Source: Desulfoferrobacter suflitae (GTDB lineage Bacteria > Desulfobacterota > Syntrophobacteria > Syntrophobacterales > Syntrophobacteraceae). From it: 49,831 nt of DNA. The notes under the pieces were generated by a model. That model was not told where the DNA came from. It did no database searches and saw only the letters and a program-made list of their open reading frames with translations. Below are positions 1 to 7,775 of the stretch, piece by piece; within the stretch, counting starts at the first letter, position 1; every line of letters starts with the position of its first letter. The translations under genes and the position numbers were made by a program. Where the stretch lies: NCBI RefSeq assembly GCF_022603395.1, contig NZ_JAIBKA010000018.1:1-49831 (forward strand), written 5' to 3'.

Positions 1-1251
1 GATAAGCCGGCCATCCTTGGGATCCACCAGGTAGGCCACGCTCAGGTCCCAGGATTGATAACGGATTTTCAGCCTCGGGAAGTGACGAAGGCGGGCCGGT
101 ACTTCAAAGCGAATGCCTCCTATGGATATTGTTCCATCGCTGCGACGCTGTGATCTGCCTTCCTCGACACAAAAAGCGAGCTTCACCTGACTGCTGTCCG
201 GACAAGGGCGGCTAACAGATGTTTCATCAAGGAGTCTTTTTAGGGGGCATGTTCCAATCTCGGAGTGAGTGGAGCGGTTGTATTCCTGTTCTATCCAAGC
301 CTGGGTGGCATAATTGAGAAACTCCAGGGACAAGGGATTGACCAGTTTGAGCATGGAGAGCAGACGTCCCTCCAGCTGGGACCAAAAGGCCTCTTGCTTC
401 CCATTTTGGTATGGGCTGTACGCGAGGGTCGTTTCGTGAATGACGCCAAGGCGCGAGAGCCCGTTTTCGGTTTCACCGGCCAGCATGGCCGCGCCGTTAT
501 CGGTAAGAAGCGCTCGTGGCAGCCCTCTTTTGAAGAAAGCCTGTACGAGTCCATGGATGAGATCTTCCGCAGTTTCGGTAAGGTACCACTGGATATGGCA
601 GCACAAGCGCGAGCGGTCGTCGAGCACGCAAAGACAGACGGGAGTATGCCAGAGTCCGCTGGAATCCACGACACGCCTTCGGCCCTGGTGGAAATCAAGA
701 TGCCACAGGGCGTGGACATACTTGGATTCAAAGCTTCTAACCTCTCTATTCTCCAGGCGGTCTGCTGCTCGTTTTTGCCCGGCGGTTGCCGGGTGTGGTT
801 TTCTGAGCCAGCCCCTTGCCACCATCAGCCGACGCACGGAGGCGTAGGAAGGGGCTGGACCAAGCTGCCCGTGCTCCTCGAGATACGCGGCAAGGTTGTC
901 GGCATGAAGCTTATAGCTCCAGTCGGGGTAGCTCAGATACTGATTATGTAAAACCTTTGAGATATCTGGACCGATGGCTTTTGCGCTGCCGTCATCGGAG
1001 CGTATCTTGCGGCCCAGTGCCTTGATGGGGTCATCATTTCCCAACGCCCGGTAATACCAACGCTCGATGGTGGATACCCCGAATTTGACCGTCTCTCCCT
1101 TGCGGCTTGGATGGGGATAACGGCACCCGGCGAGCTTTTCCAGCTCTTTTCCAAGCTCACCTTGCTCCGGTGGCCTTGCCAGCAACGGCCCTACGATGGA
1201 GAAACGTAAATGTGCCCAGCTCTTGAGGGTCCTTTTCGATTCTTCCGGCAT
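1..1251 (-). CDS. D,D-35-E transposase (rve/IS481/TniA-like), runs off the left edge
   Basis: An uninterrupted reading frame of 417 codons starts with ATG at 1251 (GGAAGGAG seven bases upstream) and is still open at base 1, so its C-terminus is missing. The retrovirus-type integrase core is visible: Asp186 in HLDFH, Asp251 in LLTDNG and Glu287 in YQNGKQEAF, with exactly 35 residues between the second Asp and the Glu. An N-terminal segment (about 1-150) looks helix-turn-helix-like. The zinc-ribbon accessory gene lies 129 bp upstream, so the pair forms one insertion element. The protein resembles the transposase at 2538-4094 in layout but is clearly not the same sequence. No defect is visible in the part shown. 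Confidence 0.85.
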   Translation of the reverse strand, partial: MPEESKRTLKSWAHLRFSIVGPLLARPPEQGELGKELEKLAGCRYPHPSRKGETVKFGVSTIERWYYRALGNDDPIKALGRKIRSDDGSAKAIGPDISKVLHNQYLSYPDWSYKLHADNLAAYLEEHGQLGPAPSYASVRRLMVARGWLRKPHPATAGQKRAADRLENREVRSFESKYVHALWHLDFHQGRRRVVDSSGLWHTPVCLCVLDDRSRLCCHIQWYLTETAEDLIHGLVQAFFKRGLPRALLTDNGAAMLAGETENGLSRLGVIHETTLAYSPYQNGKQEAFWSQLEGRLLSMLKLVNPLSLEFLNYATQAWIEQEYNRSTHSEIGTCPLKRLLDETSVSRPCPDSSQVKLAFCVEEGRSQRRSDGTISIGGIRFEVPARLRHFPRLKIRYQSWDLSVAYLVDPKDGRLI

Positions 1252-1380
1252 TTGGCGGCTCCTTCCTTATGGGTTGATATCAGTCTCATGCCTTTAAGCC
1301 GCTCTATACCCCTAGCCGCCTTATCCTGGAATTCCCCATCTTCCGCGTGGCCGAAATTCCCCCTCACCTATCCCGCTTTT

Positions 1381-1941
1381 CTATGTCCCCACGGCCAGCA
1401 ACCGGCAGCACGCAACAAGCCCGCTCAGTGCGTCCGCCGCATGGTTCAAGCAATGCTCCAGCAAGCTGCCGAAAAGCCGCTCATCGGCAACACACGAGCT
1501 CAGACGGCCTCGAGCCCTTTGCCACTCCATGGAGCCGGCATACACCTTCTCAAAGTAATCGAACCACCGCACGAGGGTCTTTCTGGATATTCCGAACATC
1601 CGGACAAGCTCGCCAGCACTCAGGCTGTCGGGCCTTCTCTGTCGCAGCGCCATCACCACAAGCACCACACTCCTCCAGTAGACGCGCCTGCCTATGAAAA
1701 GACAGGATTCAACGGAACATCTTCGCCTGCATCCTTCATTGCCGCAGCACAGACTCTGTCGGATACAGTATTGTTCCGGGATGTCCACCGGACCACCCCG
1801 TGGTTTGCGTCGATAATTGGCCTTATGAAGTGGGCCGCCGCAATGAGGACATCTTTCCTCGCGCTTACGGGCGGCAAGATCGGAATCGATGACAAAAAGA
1901 AGGCGAAATAGACTAGTCTTTTGGAGCAGTTCTGGTAACAT
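1381..1941 (-). CDS. Zinc-ribbon/HTH accessory protein of the insertion element (DUF6431-like)
   Basis: A 186-residue protein with an N-terminal zinc ribbon (CPHCGG near residue 36, followed by CCGNEGC and a further Cys) and a helix-turn-helix-like stretch around SAGELVRMFGISRKTLVRW. Start is ATG at 1941 behind AGGAGG. It sits directly upstream of the transposase at 1-1251, as the similar protein at 4133-4813 sits upstream of its own transposase. I infer a DNA-binding partner that helps recognise the element ends. Family assignment rests on the ribbon and the gene order rather than on a close match. Confidence 0.65.
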   Translation of the reverse strand: MLPELLQKTSLFRLLFVIDSDLAARKREERCPHCGGPLHKANYRRKPRGGPVDIPEQYCIRQSLCCGNEGCRRRCSVESCLFIGRRVYWRSVVLVVMALRQRRPDSLSAGELVRMFGISRKTLVRWFDYFEKVYAGSMEWQRARGRLSSCVADERLFGSLLEHCLNHAADALSGLVACCRLLAVGT

Positions 1942-2079
1942 ATTCCTCCTACTACCCTAAGTGGTGTGGGGGGCAGGAGGCTTTTCGCAAAGCGTGCAGG
2001 CTAATTGAGGGCTCTCCTGCCCTGTCCCTCAGTTAACTCGCACATTTTCCTCTGGATTTCCATCAATTATCGTGCTCCT
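1942..2079. mobile_element. Probable right terminal region of the left-hand insertion element
   Basis: The 138 bases between the accessory gene start (1941) and the point where the neighbouring ATPase frame breaks (about 2080) hold no gene. Read from the right on the minus strand the segment begins TGTGAAGGAGCACG. The ATPase is homologous up to residue 150 and then hits a stop at this point, so an element end here is the simplest reading. I could not identify the matching terminal repeat, because the other end lies outside the window. Confidence 0.4.
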
Positions 2080-2532
2080 TCACATATCGGTATCGAGGGC
2101 TGAGCTAACCAGGAGGCGCAGATCGGTCAAAGCTTGCGGATCTATAAGGTGGGCTTCGTCGATGATAAGCACCGTTGAGAGATCTTCTTTTGCGGTGCGA
2201 TCGAGAATTTGTAAAAAGAGATGATCCTTGCCTCGCCGGGGGGCTTCTCCCAACTGAGTCACGATTAGGCGAAGCAGGCTGGATGACGGGATTCCGGTGA
2301 AGTGGAGATAAACGGGGCGGTAGCGGTTTTTAGAGAGGTTATGGATGAAGAGCCTTAAGAGTGTGGATTTTCCGGCACCGGTTGGTCCGATGAGGAGGGC
2401 CAGGGTCCCTTGCCGGGCAAAGTAGTCGAGTCTGGCCAGGGACTGGGAGATGCGGTGGTCGTTGAGGATCCATTCCACGGGAGGGCGTTCCTGGAAGGGA
2501 TGGCTGTTCATTTTGAAATGATCGAGGAACAT
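2080..2532 (-). pseudogene. Truncated AAA+ transposition ATPase (TniB/ExeA-like)
   Basis: The 150-residue frame has Walker A GPTGAGKST and Walker B VLIIDEAH, as in the ATP-binding helper proteins of TniA/TniB-type elements and ExeA-like ATPases. Such proteins normally run to about 250-300 residues with sensor and lid regions; here the frame ends shortly after Walker B with a stop at 2080-2082. It starts five bases after the transposase stop (2538), so it is the third gene of the right-hand element. The cut coincides with the start of the left-hand element, so I read it as a casualty of that insertion and probably non-functional. Confidence 0.75.
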
Positions 2533-2537
2533 GGTGG

Positions 2538-4094
2538 TTACTCCTTTTGCTGTAGGATTTGTTTGAGCTCACCGACGAGGTGGGGGAACGACTTGTTAGG
2601 CACTCGGGCAAAGGCCTGCGTGAGCACGGATTCTGTGAGCTGAACGTTTTGATTGTAGAGTTTTTTGAGCGTTTCGAGCTCCTGTGCCGTGAAGGCGGAG
2701 ATGCCCACTTCTTTTCCGAGCAGCCGGGCAAAGGCTTTGACAAAGGCATGAAACGGCCACGGCCGCACGGAGACGACCTTGCGGTAATCGATGCCGCGAG
2801 TGTTTGCGGCGAGCTGCTCCCGGTGCTCGCGAACGAGGAGATCGATGAGGTTATGCTTGGGTTTTCCCCGAGCTTGTGCGGGAAGGGGCGGTTGCTCGGC
2901 CTCGCGGTGATGGAGCACGCCCGATCCCTGGTATTCGCCTTTCAGGGAAAAGATCTTCACGCTATCTGAAGACGAGAAGGGATCGTAGTGGACCCAGACC
3001 TTGTCTCCCCTTAAAGCTGGATCGACCCGGTAGAGCCGCTTATCGAGGCTAATGTCGGAAAAATCCTTGTGGACGACCCGAGTGACCTTTCTAAGGAAGG
3101 AAGCGAGCACCTGGTCCATTTCCACGTGGCGGATGACGGAAAGTCCGGTATGATAGCGGTCCTTGGGAGTCTCGCCGGTCTCGGAATGAATGGAGCTATG
3201 ATAATCCACCGAGATCCATGCGCTGAGAGCTCGGTTGAGATCATCGAGGCTTATGGCATCTTGTGCCCGCACCTCGGATTCAAACCGGTCTTGGGCGGTC
3301 TCAAAGAAGCGCTCAATGAGTCCTCCCGGGGAAGGGTCCCCGGCCGGCCGGTGGCGAAGCCGGATGTGGAGCCGGTAGCAGGCAGCCTTGAGGCCGATTG
3401 CGTGATAGACCTTGGCGTTATCGAGGTAGAGTTCGCCGGGGGCGCCATGCTTGGCCAGGGCGCGCAGCAGCGAGTCGATGAGGATATCGAGGCTTTGGCG
3501 CAGGTAGTAGCGGGCCTCGACGATATACCTGCTGTGGCAGTCGATGAAAGCGGAAAGATAGGTGGGCAGGACCTCCCGGCCGAAAACAACATAGGGGCCT
3601 TCCTCGAAGTCCCCAACCCAGAGATCATGGGTATGGTCTCTGGTCCAACGTTTTCTCACCTTGTTTTTGACAACGCCGAGCTTGAGGCGGGTTGCGCCCG
3701 CACCTTTAAGATGGCGATACAAAGTAGAGCGGGAGAGCGTAACGCCATAGAGGTCCTTTAGGAATCGGTTGATGGTGGCAGGGGAGCGCTTGGGCTGCTC
3801 GCATTTAAGCTCGATGGCGGTTGCAATGATTTCTGCGGGTGCGGCCCTGGCATGGCCGCGGTCATGGCGGTCTTTTCTTGCGAGAGCATCGAATCCTCCG
3901 GTTCGATAGCGCTTCAGCTTTCGCCTGAGGGTGGAAAGGGAGGGCTTGCCGGTACGTCCGCCGGGAAAGACCATCTCCTTTTGAGAGATCTCTTTGAGAA
4001 AATCCTGGATCGATTCCGGCTCCACCTCGTCGAAGAGAACGGGGCGAAGGAGATCGCACCAGAACAGGGCCCATTTTTCATCTTTTTGCTTCAT
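2538..4094 (-). CDS. D,D-35-E transposase with integrase core (TniA-like)
   Basis: A complete 518-residue transposase starting with ATG at 4094 behind AAAGGAGG. An N-terminal helix-turn-helix region (about 50-140) precedes the rve core: Asp162 in WVGDFEEGP, Asp225 in LYLDNAK and Glu261 in GGLIERFF, again with 35 residues between the last two. A C-terminal Mu-type beta-barrel-like region and helical tail follow. It lies between its zinc-ribbon accessory gene and the truncated ATPase, giving the order accessory-transposase-ATPase. The gene is intact but its ATPase partner is not, so mobility would need a helper in trans. Confidence 0.85.
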   Translation of the reverse strand: MKQKDEKWALFWCDLLRPVLFDEVEPESIQDFLKEISQKEMVFPGGRTGKPSLSTLRRKLKRYRTGGFDALARKDRHDRGHARAAPAEIIATAIELKCEQPKRSPATINRFLKDLYGVTLSRSTLYRHLKGAGATRLKLGVVKNKVRKRWTRDHTHDLWVGDFEEGPYVVFGREVLPTYLSAFIDCHSRYIVEARYYLRQSLDILIDSLLRALAKHGAPGELYLDNAKVYHAIGLKAACYRLHIRLRHRPAGDPSPGGLIERFFETAQDRFESEVRAQDAISLDDLNRALSAWISVDYHSSIHSETGETPKDRYHTGLSVIRHVEMDQVLASFLRKVTRVVHKDFSDISLDKRLYRVDPALRGDKVWVHYDPFSSSDSVKIFSLKGEYQGSGVLHHREAEQPPLPAQARGKPKHNLIDLLVREHREQLAANTRGIDYRKVVSVRPWPFHAFVKAFARLLGKEVGISAFTAQELETLKKLYNQNVQLTESVLTQAFARVPNKSFPHLVGELKQILQQKE

Positions 4095-4132
4095 AACGCC
4101 TCCTTTGTTTTATGGTTGGAGGCGAGCATAAA

Positions 4133-4813
4133 TCATTGCCAGGCGCAGCCTGTTGCAAAGAAGGGGAAAATTGAAGCACCAAAAACAACTCGGAATACCG
4201 CCTCCAGGTGGACGAGCCGGCGAGAGCGTTTGAGGGTTTCTTCCCGAGCGGTTTTCACGAACTTATTGGGGGAGATCGTTAGCGCGGCGAGATCCCGGTA
4301 GACTTTTGTCGCCGGATCCTTCTGTAAGATGAGGTCCAGAGCGCGGCGCGGGATTTCTTTGAAGCGGCCAAGAGTGTCGATCCAGCGGTAAGGGGTTGTG
4401 TGGGAGAGGACTTTATCGACCGGCGTATTTCCTTCGTCCGTCGAGGCATGGAAGATCTCCGAGCCTTCTTCCAGGACTGTCTTCCGATAGGTCGACGTCT
4501 CATCTTCCAGATAGCTTGCCGAGCGATGAAGTATCGCGTCGCTGGTGTAACGCTTGAAGGGAAGCGCGAAAGGAGGCTGTTCGGTGAAGGTCTTATGGCA
4601 GCCGGGGCATTTCCACCGAATGACAAGGCATTTTACCACCTGGACCAATGCGTCGCATAGAATGCGGAATTTGCGGGGGCGTGCCTGATGCCGCCTGAAC
4701 AAATACGGTTGAGTATTGCAGACGGGGCAGGAGGGCAAACCGCAGCGGATCTTGTTTCGCAGCACATTCAAGCTGTATTTTCTAATATCTGAGCGGGTAA
4801 ATGGAGCAAACAT
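4133..4813 (-). CDS. DUF6431-like zinc-ribbon accessory protein of the insertion element
   Basis: About 226 residues with two CxxC knuckles (CPVC near the N-terminus and CPGC about 45 residues on), then PFALPFKRYT and a helical region, a pattern I recognise from DUF6431 proteins coded next to rve transposases. I prefer ATG at 4813 (GGGAG five bases upstream) over the GTG four codons earlier. It is the first gene of the minus-strand set accessory-transposase-ATPase. The SEC-C gene on the other strand starts only about 160 bp away. Confidence 0.6.
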   Translation of the reverse strand: MFAPFTRSDIRKYSLNVLRNKIRCGLPSCPVCNTQPYLFRRHQARPRKFRILCDALVQVVKCLVIRWKCPGCHKTFTEQPPFALPFKRYTSDAILHRSASYLEDETSTYRKTVLEEGSEIFHASTDEGNTPVDKVLSHTTPYRWIDTLGRFKEIPRRALDLILQKDPATKVYRDLAALTISPNKFVKTAREETLKRSRRLVHLEAVFRVVFGASIFPFFATGCAWQ

Positions 4814-4974
4814 GGCGTCTCCCACTTGAGCGAATAGTCATGATCGAAGAGGTTTCCGAAAAAGCCGTTCGTTTACTCCAACCTGGCGCCGCCCGCAAGC
4901 GCAAAACCGCCGGCGCCCGACGCGCCAGATGCTATGTTTGGCAACGGTTTTTCAACAAAGGAGTTGCGTTACCC

Positions 4975-5409
4975 ATGAGTAAGATATCCCGCAATGCGCC
5001 CTGCCCTTGTGGAAGTGGAAAGAAGTACAAAAAATGCTGTTTGTTGCGCGAACAGGTCTCAGCGACACGGCCGCCGCAGGCTCCTTCAGATGTCTTCAAA
5101 CAGATCCATGCCCAAATGGAGGAGTTGGACAACCTATCGAATAGTGTCATTGATCTCATCCAAGCCGGGAAACTGGACGAAGCGGAAGCTCAGTGTCACA
5201 AGCTATTGGAGCAATATCCGGACGATGTTGACGGGCTCGACAGACTGGCAACGGTCTATGAAGCCAAGGGGCAGAATAGGATGGCCGCTGAGTACTACCG
5301 AAAGGCGGCCGCTTTTATGCGCTCAAGGCCAGGATTTGACAACGAAGCCATTGAATGGGCTCTGAAGAAAGCCTCTGAACTGGAGTCTGCATCGTCATCA
5401 GCAGAATAG
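4975..5409 (+). CDS. SEC-C metal-binding, TPR-like protein
   Basis: A 144-residue protein that opens with a SEC-C zinc motif (RNAPCPCGSGKKYKKCC, residues 6-22), the module found at the C-terminus of SecA and in many small proteins. The rest is helical, with TPR-like repeats (about 45-125; for example LIQAGKLDEAEAQCHKLLEQ). ATG at 4975 was chosen because AAAGGAG lies 11 bases upstream and the SEC-C motif normally starts the protein; upstream codons in the same frame cover the accessory gene's promoter region. Its role is unknown; SEC-C probably binds zinc and mediates protein or RNA contact. It may be a passenger of the insertion element. Confidence 0.75.
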   Translation: MSKISRNAPCPCGSGKKYKKCCLLREQVSATRPPQAPSDVFKQIHAQMEELDNLSNSVIDLIQAGKLDEAEAQCHKLLEQYPDDVDGLDRLATVYEAKGQNRMAAEYYRKAAAFMRSRPGFDNEAIEWALKKASELESASSSAE

Positions 5410-6160
5410 ATCTTGCAGCCGAGCCATGGCCTGCAGGTGGTCGGCGAGGCTCGTGGCGCTGCGACAACCAGTAATGTTGACATTCCGGAGGTGCTTCGGC
5501 GCCCCCGCTGATGCCCAGCCGTTATCCGGCGTGGTCTTGGGACCGGTTAGCGCCCGGCGCGCGGGGTAGGCAGGGTAAAGTGCAAAAGCATGGCGAGGTA
5601 TAGCGGGATAGGCGGGATCAGATTACTTGGGACTGTTCAAATCAAATATTGTGGGACGTAGGAGCTTCGATGAGGGTCTGTCAAAAGTCTCTCTGCTAGG
5701 TGTTAGACGTATATATCGTGACGATTTAAAATGCGAGATCGAAAGGACATGCTCAACTTGTCCAAAATAGCTCAGCTCTCCAACAATCTCCAGGACCATC
5801 TTCTGCCTCTTTTCTGTGCTTCTCCAGAAAGAACAGCCAGAAGGTTACTTTGGCCTATCCCTCGTCAATCATCATTTTGTTACGTACTGGGATAGCAAAT
5901 CTTGATCGCTACCAACCAATAGGGTTCTTGGAACTGGACCAGATAGAATAGAGAAACTTGGTTTGTGTCAATTCACACCGCGCCTTGAAAAAATCGTAGA
6001 GGGCGGGATCCGAGGGTAGTGGACATCACCCCCCCTACGGCCCTTTGTTCCGTTCCTAACGAAATTGCTCTCACCTCAGAAATAAGCGAACTATGGTGTT
6101 TCCTTAGAAGATCAGTAGGCAATACTGCTCGCAAGTTCCTACCAGTCTTCATCCTTTTGA
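5410..6160. other. Gene-free decayed stretch
   Basis: No credible coding frame was found in about 750 bases on either strand. Base composition drops from GC-rich (up to about 5640) to AT-richer sequence, and short protein-like bits are broken by stops in all frames. Together with the broken GYD gene that follows, it looks like old, decaying DNA next to an insertion element. Confidence 0.5.
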
Positions 6161-6445
6161 TTAAGGTAGTTTCTTGACTATTTTCTTGAATTCTTCCGTT
6201 GTGAAGGCCTTGACTGTTGTTGTTCTTACATTTCCTTGCGAGCCCAATGCCAGTAAAAAGTCAACGCTGTTTCATCACCTGGAGCTTCACCGATGGCTAC
6301 AATGGCCTATTCGCCCAGTACCGGGTAAACACCGATAACTTTACCTCCCATCTTTTCTTAGTTCTTTATGCCTCTTCAATTCGATTAGGAAACTCTTTGA
6401 TACCCTTGATTCCCTGGTCAGTGAATTTGTATGGGGTGACATAAG
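6161..6445 (-). pseudogene. Decayed GYD-domain protein gene
   Basis: Reading the minus strand in shifting frames gives successive pieces of a GYD-domain protein of about 95 residues: YVTPYKFTDQGIKGIKEFPN, then GGKVIGVYPVLGE, then VAIGEAPGDETALTF, then QGNVRTTTVKAFTTEEFKK and a terminal KKLP with stop at 6161-6163. At least three frameshifts or stops interrupt it, for example a stop after YPVLGE where the family has YD. GYD proteins are small ferredoxin-fold proteins of unknown function. The gene is clearly dead; the match rests on the run of conserved pieces in order. Confidence 0.75.
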
Positions 6446-6791
6446 ATTTTGAGATCCGTTATGCACAAAAACCTCTTTCGTGTGGTTCCGAGCATACCAA
6501 TCATCGTTGAGTTCTAACTTCCCCTTTCAGCCTTTTGCTTCGTGTCGATTCTTATTGATGGTTATGTTCACTCGCTAGCGGCTCCGACTAACTAGCCAGG
6601 AGACTTGTATCGGGGCTGAGTGCTCAAGAATTGCACACTTCATAGATTTCAGACAAAACTCCGAATATCATTCGATTGAAAAAGTTTAATTCTGTCAGGT
6701 AGTTGTTGTTCAACTGAGAGATCCTGGTTATAAATTAGAAAGCCTAATGATCGTGACAAAAATTGAGTCACACCCTCTTATAGGGGACTTT
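6446..6791. other. Gene-free stretch upstream of the sensor genes
   Basis: About 345 AT-rich bases with no credible gene. It must hold the promoter of the lipoprotein and activator genes, but I see no convincing sigma-54 or sigma-70 pair close to 6792. Confidence 0.4.
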
Positions 6792-7775
6792 ATGCATAGG
6801 ATTTTAAGCATTTTTGCAAATAAACGAAATATCTTTGTTCTCTTCTCAGCGTTACTTTTGCTTTCATTCCAGGCGTGCAGTCGTGAAAATGACTCCAAGG
6901 TCATAGATTTCAACAAGAGGATCCCTGACCCGCAGCCACTTGTTCACAAATCGAGCGACATTCCGCTTAAGTTCGCCGTCGGTGCTATGATTTCACCTAA
7001 AGCAACCTTCGTGCATTACCGTGAGCTGGTTGATTATATTGGTAAAGGATTGGACCGGCCGGCCGAACTTGTGCAACGTAAAACCTACAGTGAAATCAAT
7101 GAGCTTCTGGGCGAAGGTGAGATCGATCTGGCCTTCATCTGTTCGGGACCATATTTAGCGGGAAAAGATAAGCAGGGATTTATGGCGGTGGCCACCCCGC
7201 TGATTCGAGAAAGCGACCGATATCAATCGTACCTAATTGTCAACCGGAATTCCACCCTGCAAGATTTGAAAGATCTGAAAGGGGGAGTGTTCGCTTTTAC
7301 CGATCCGGACTCGCTGACGGGAAAGATCATTCCGGCCGTGTGGCTTGCGGAAATCAAGGAAACGCCGGAGACATTTTTCAGCAAGGTAATTTATACCTAC
7401 AGCCACGACAATTCGATACTGGCTGTTGCCAAGGGCCTTGTGGATGGAGCGGCTGTCGATAGCCTTGTCTGGGACTACTTTCAAGAAAAAGACCCTAAAT
7501 GGACTTCTCTGACGCGCATCATTCAGAAATCCGATTCCTATGGGATTCCCCCCTTGGTGGTGTCAAGAAACATTTCAGTCAATTTAAAAGAACGTCTTAA
7601 AAAGACTCTCTTTTCAATGCACGAAGACCCTGAAGGAAAGAAGATTCTGAACGGGCTCATGATCGATCGCTTTACTGCTCCGAGTGAGGGATGGTACGAG
7701 GCCATACGACAGATTGAAGACCAATCGAATCATTTGACAAGGCAGCGCCATGCGACCCAAGACGCTCAAAAGTAA
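6792..7775 (+). CDS. PhnD-like periplasmic binding lipoprotein (candidate sulfur-oxyanion sensor subunit)
   Basis: A 327-residue PhnD/phosphonate-binding-type solute-binding protein. The N-terminus has a hydrophobic stretch ending in LSFQAC (Cys29), a plausible lipobox. The fold is shown by LKFAVGAMISPKATFVHYREL, YSEINELLGEGEIDLAFICSGPY, LIVNRNSTLQDLKDLKGGVFAF and GLVDGAAVDSLVWDYF. ATG at 6792 (AGGGG five bases before) is preferred to an in-frame ATG at 6747, since it puts the signal peptide at the start. No PhnC/PhnE transporter genes are present; instead it overlaps the sigma-54 activator by 26 bp. As I recall, tetrathionate and thiosulfate kinases (TtrS, ThsS) use this fold as sensor, so I infer ligand sensing rather than uptake. 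Confidence 0.8.
   Translation: MHRILSIFANKRNIFVLFSALLLLSFQACSRENDSKVIDFNKRIPDPQPLVHKSSDIPLKFAVGAMISPKATFVHYRELVDYIGKGLDRPAELVQRKTYSEINELLGEGEIDLAFICSGPYLAGKDKQGFMAVATPLIRESDRYQSYLIVNRNSTLQDLKDLKGGVFAFTDPDSLTGKIIPAVWLAEIKETPETFFSKVIYTYSHDNSILAVAKGLVDGAAVDSLVWDYFQEKDPKWTSLTRIIQKSDSYGIPPLVVSRNISVNLKERLKKTLFSMHEDPEGKKILNGLMIDRFTAPSEGWYEAIRQIEDQSNHLTRQRHATQDAQK

Noticed and set aside
291-731. Minus-strand 146-codon frame
   Set aside because: It is another frame of the transposase that runs off the left edge, which shows the catalytic residues in its own frame.
6217-6444. Plus-strand 75-codon frame
   Set aside because: It is the antisense of the broken GYD gene.
6792-7775. Phosphonate uptake protein
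   Set aside because: The fold is PhnD-like but no permease or ATPase gene is near, and the gene overlaps a sigma-54 activator; sensing fits better.
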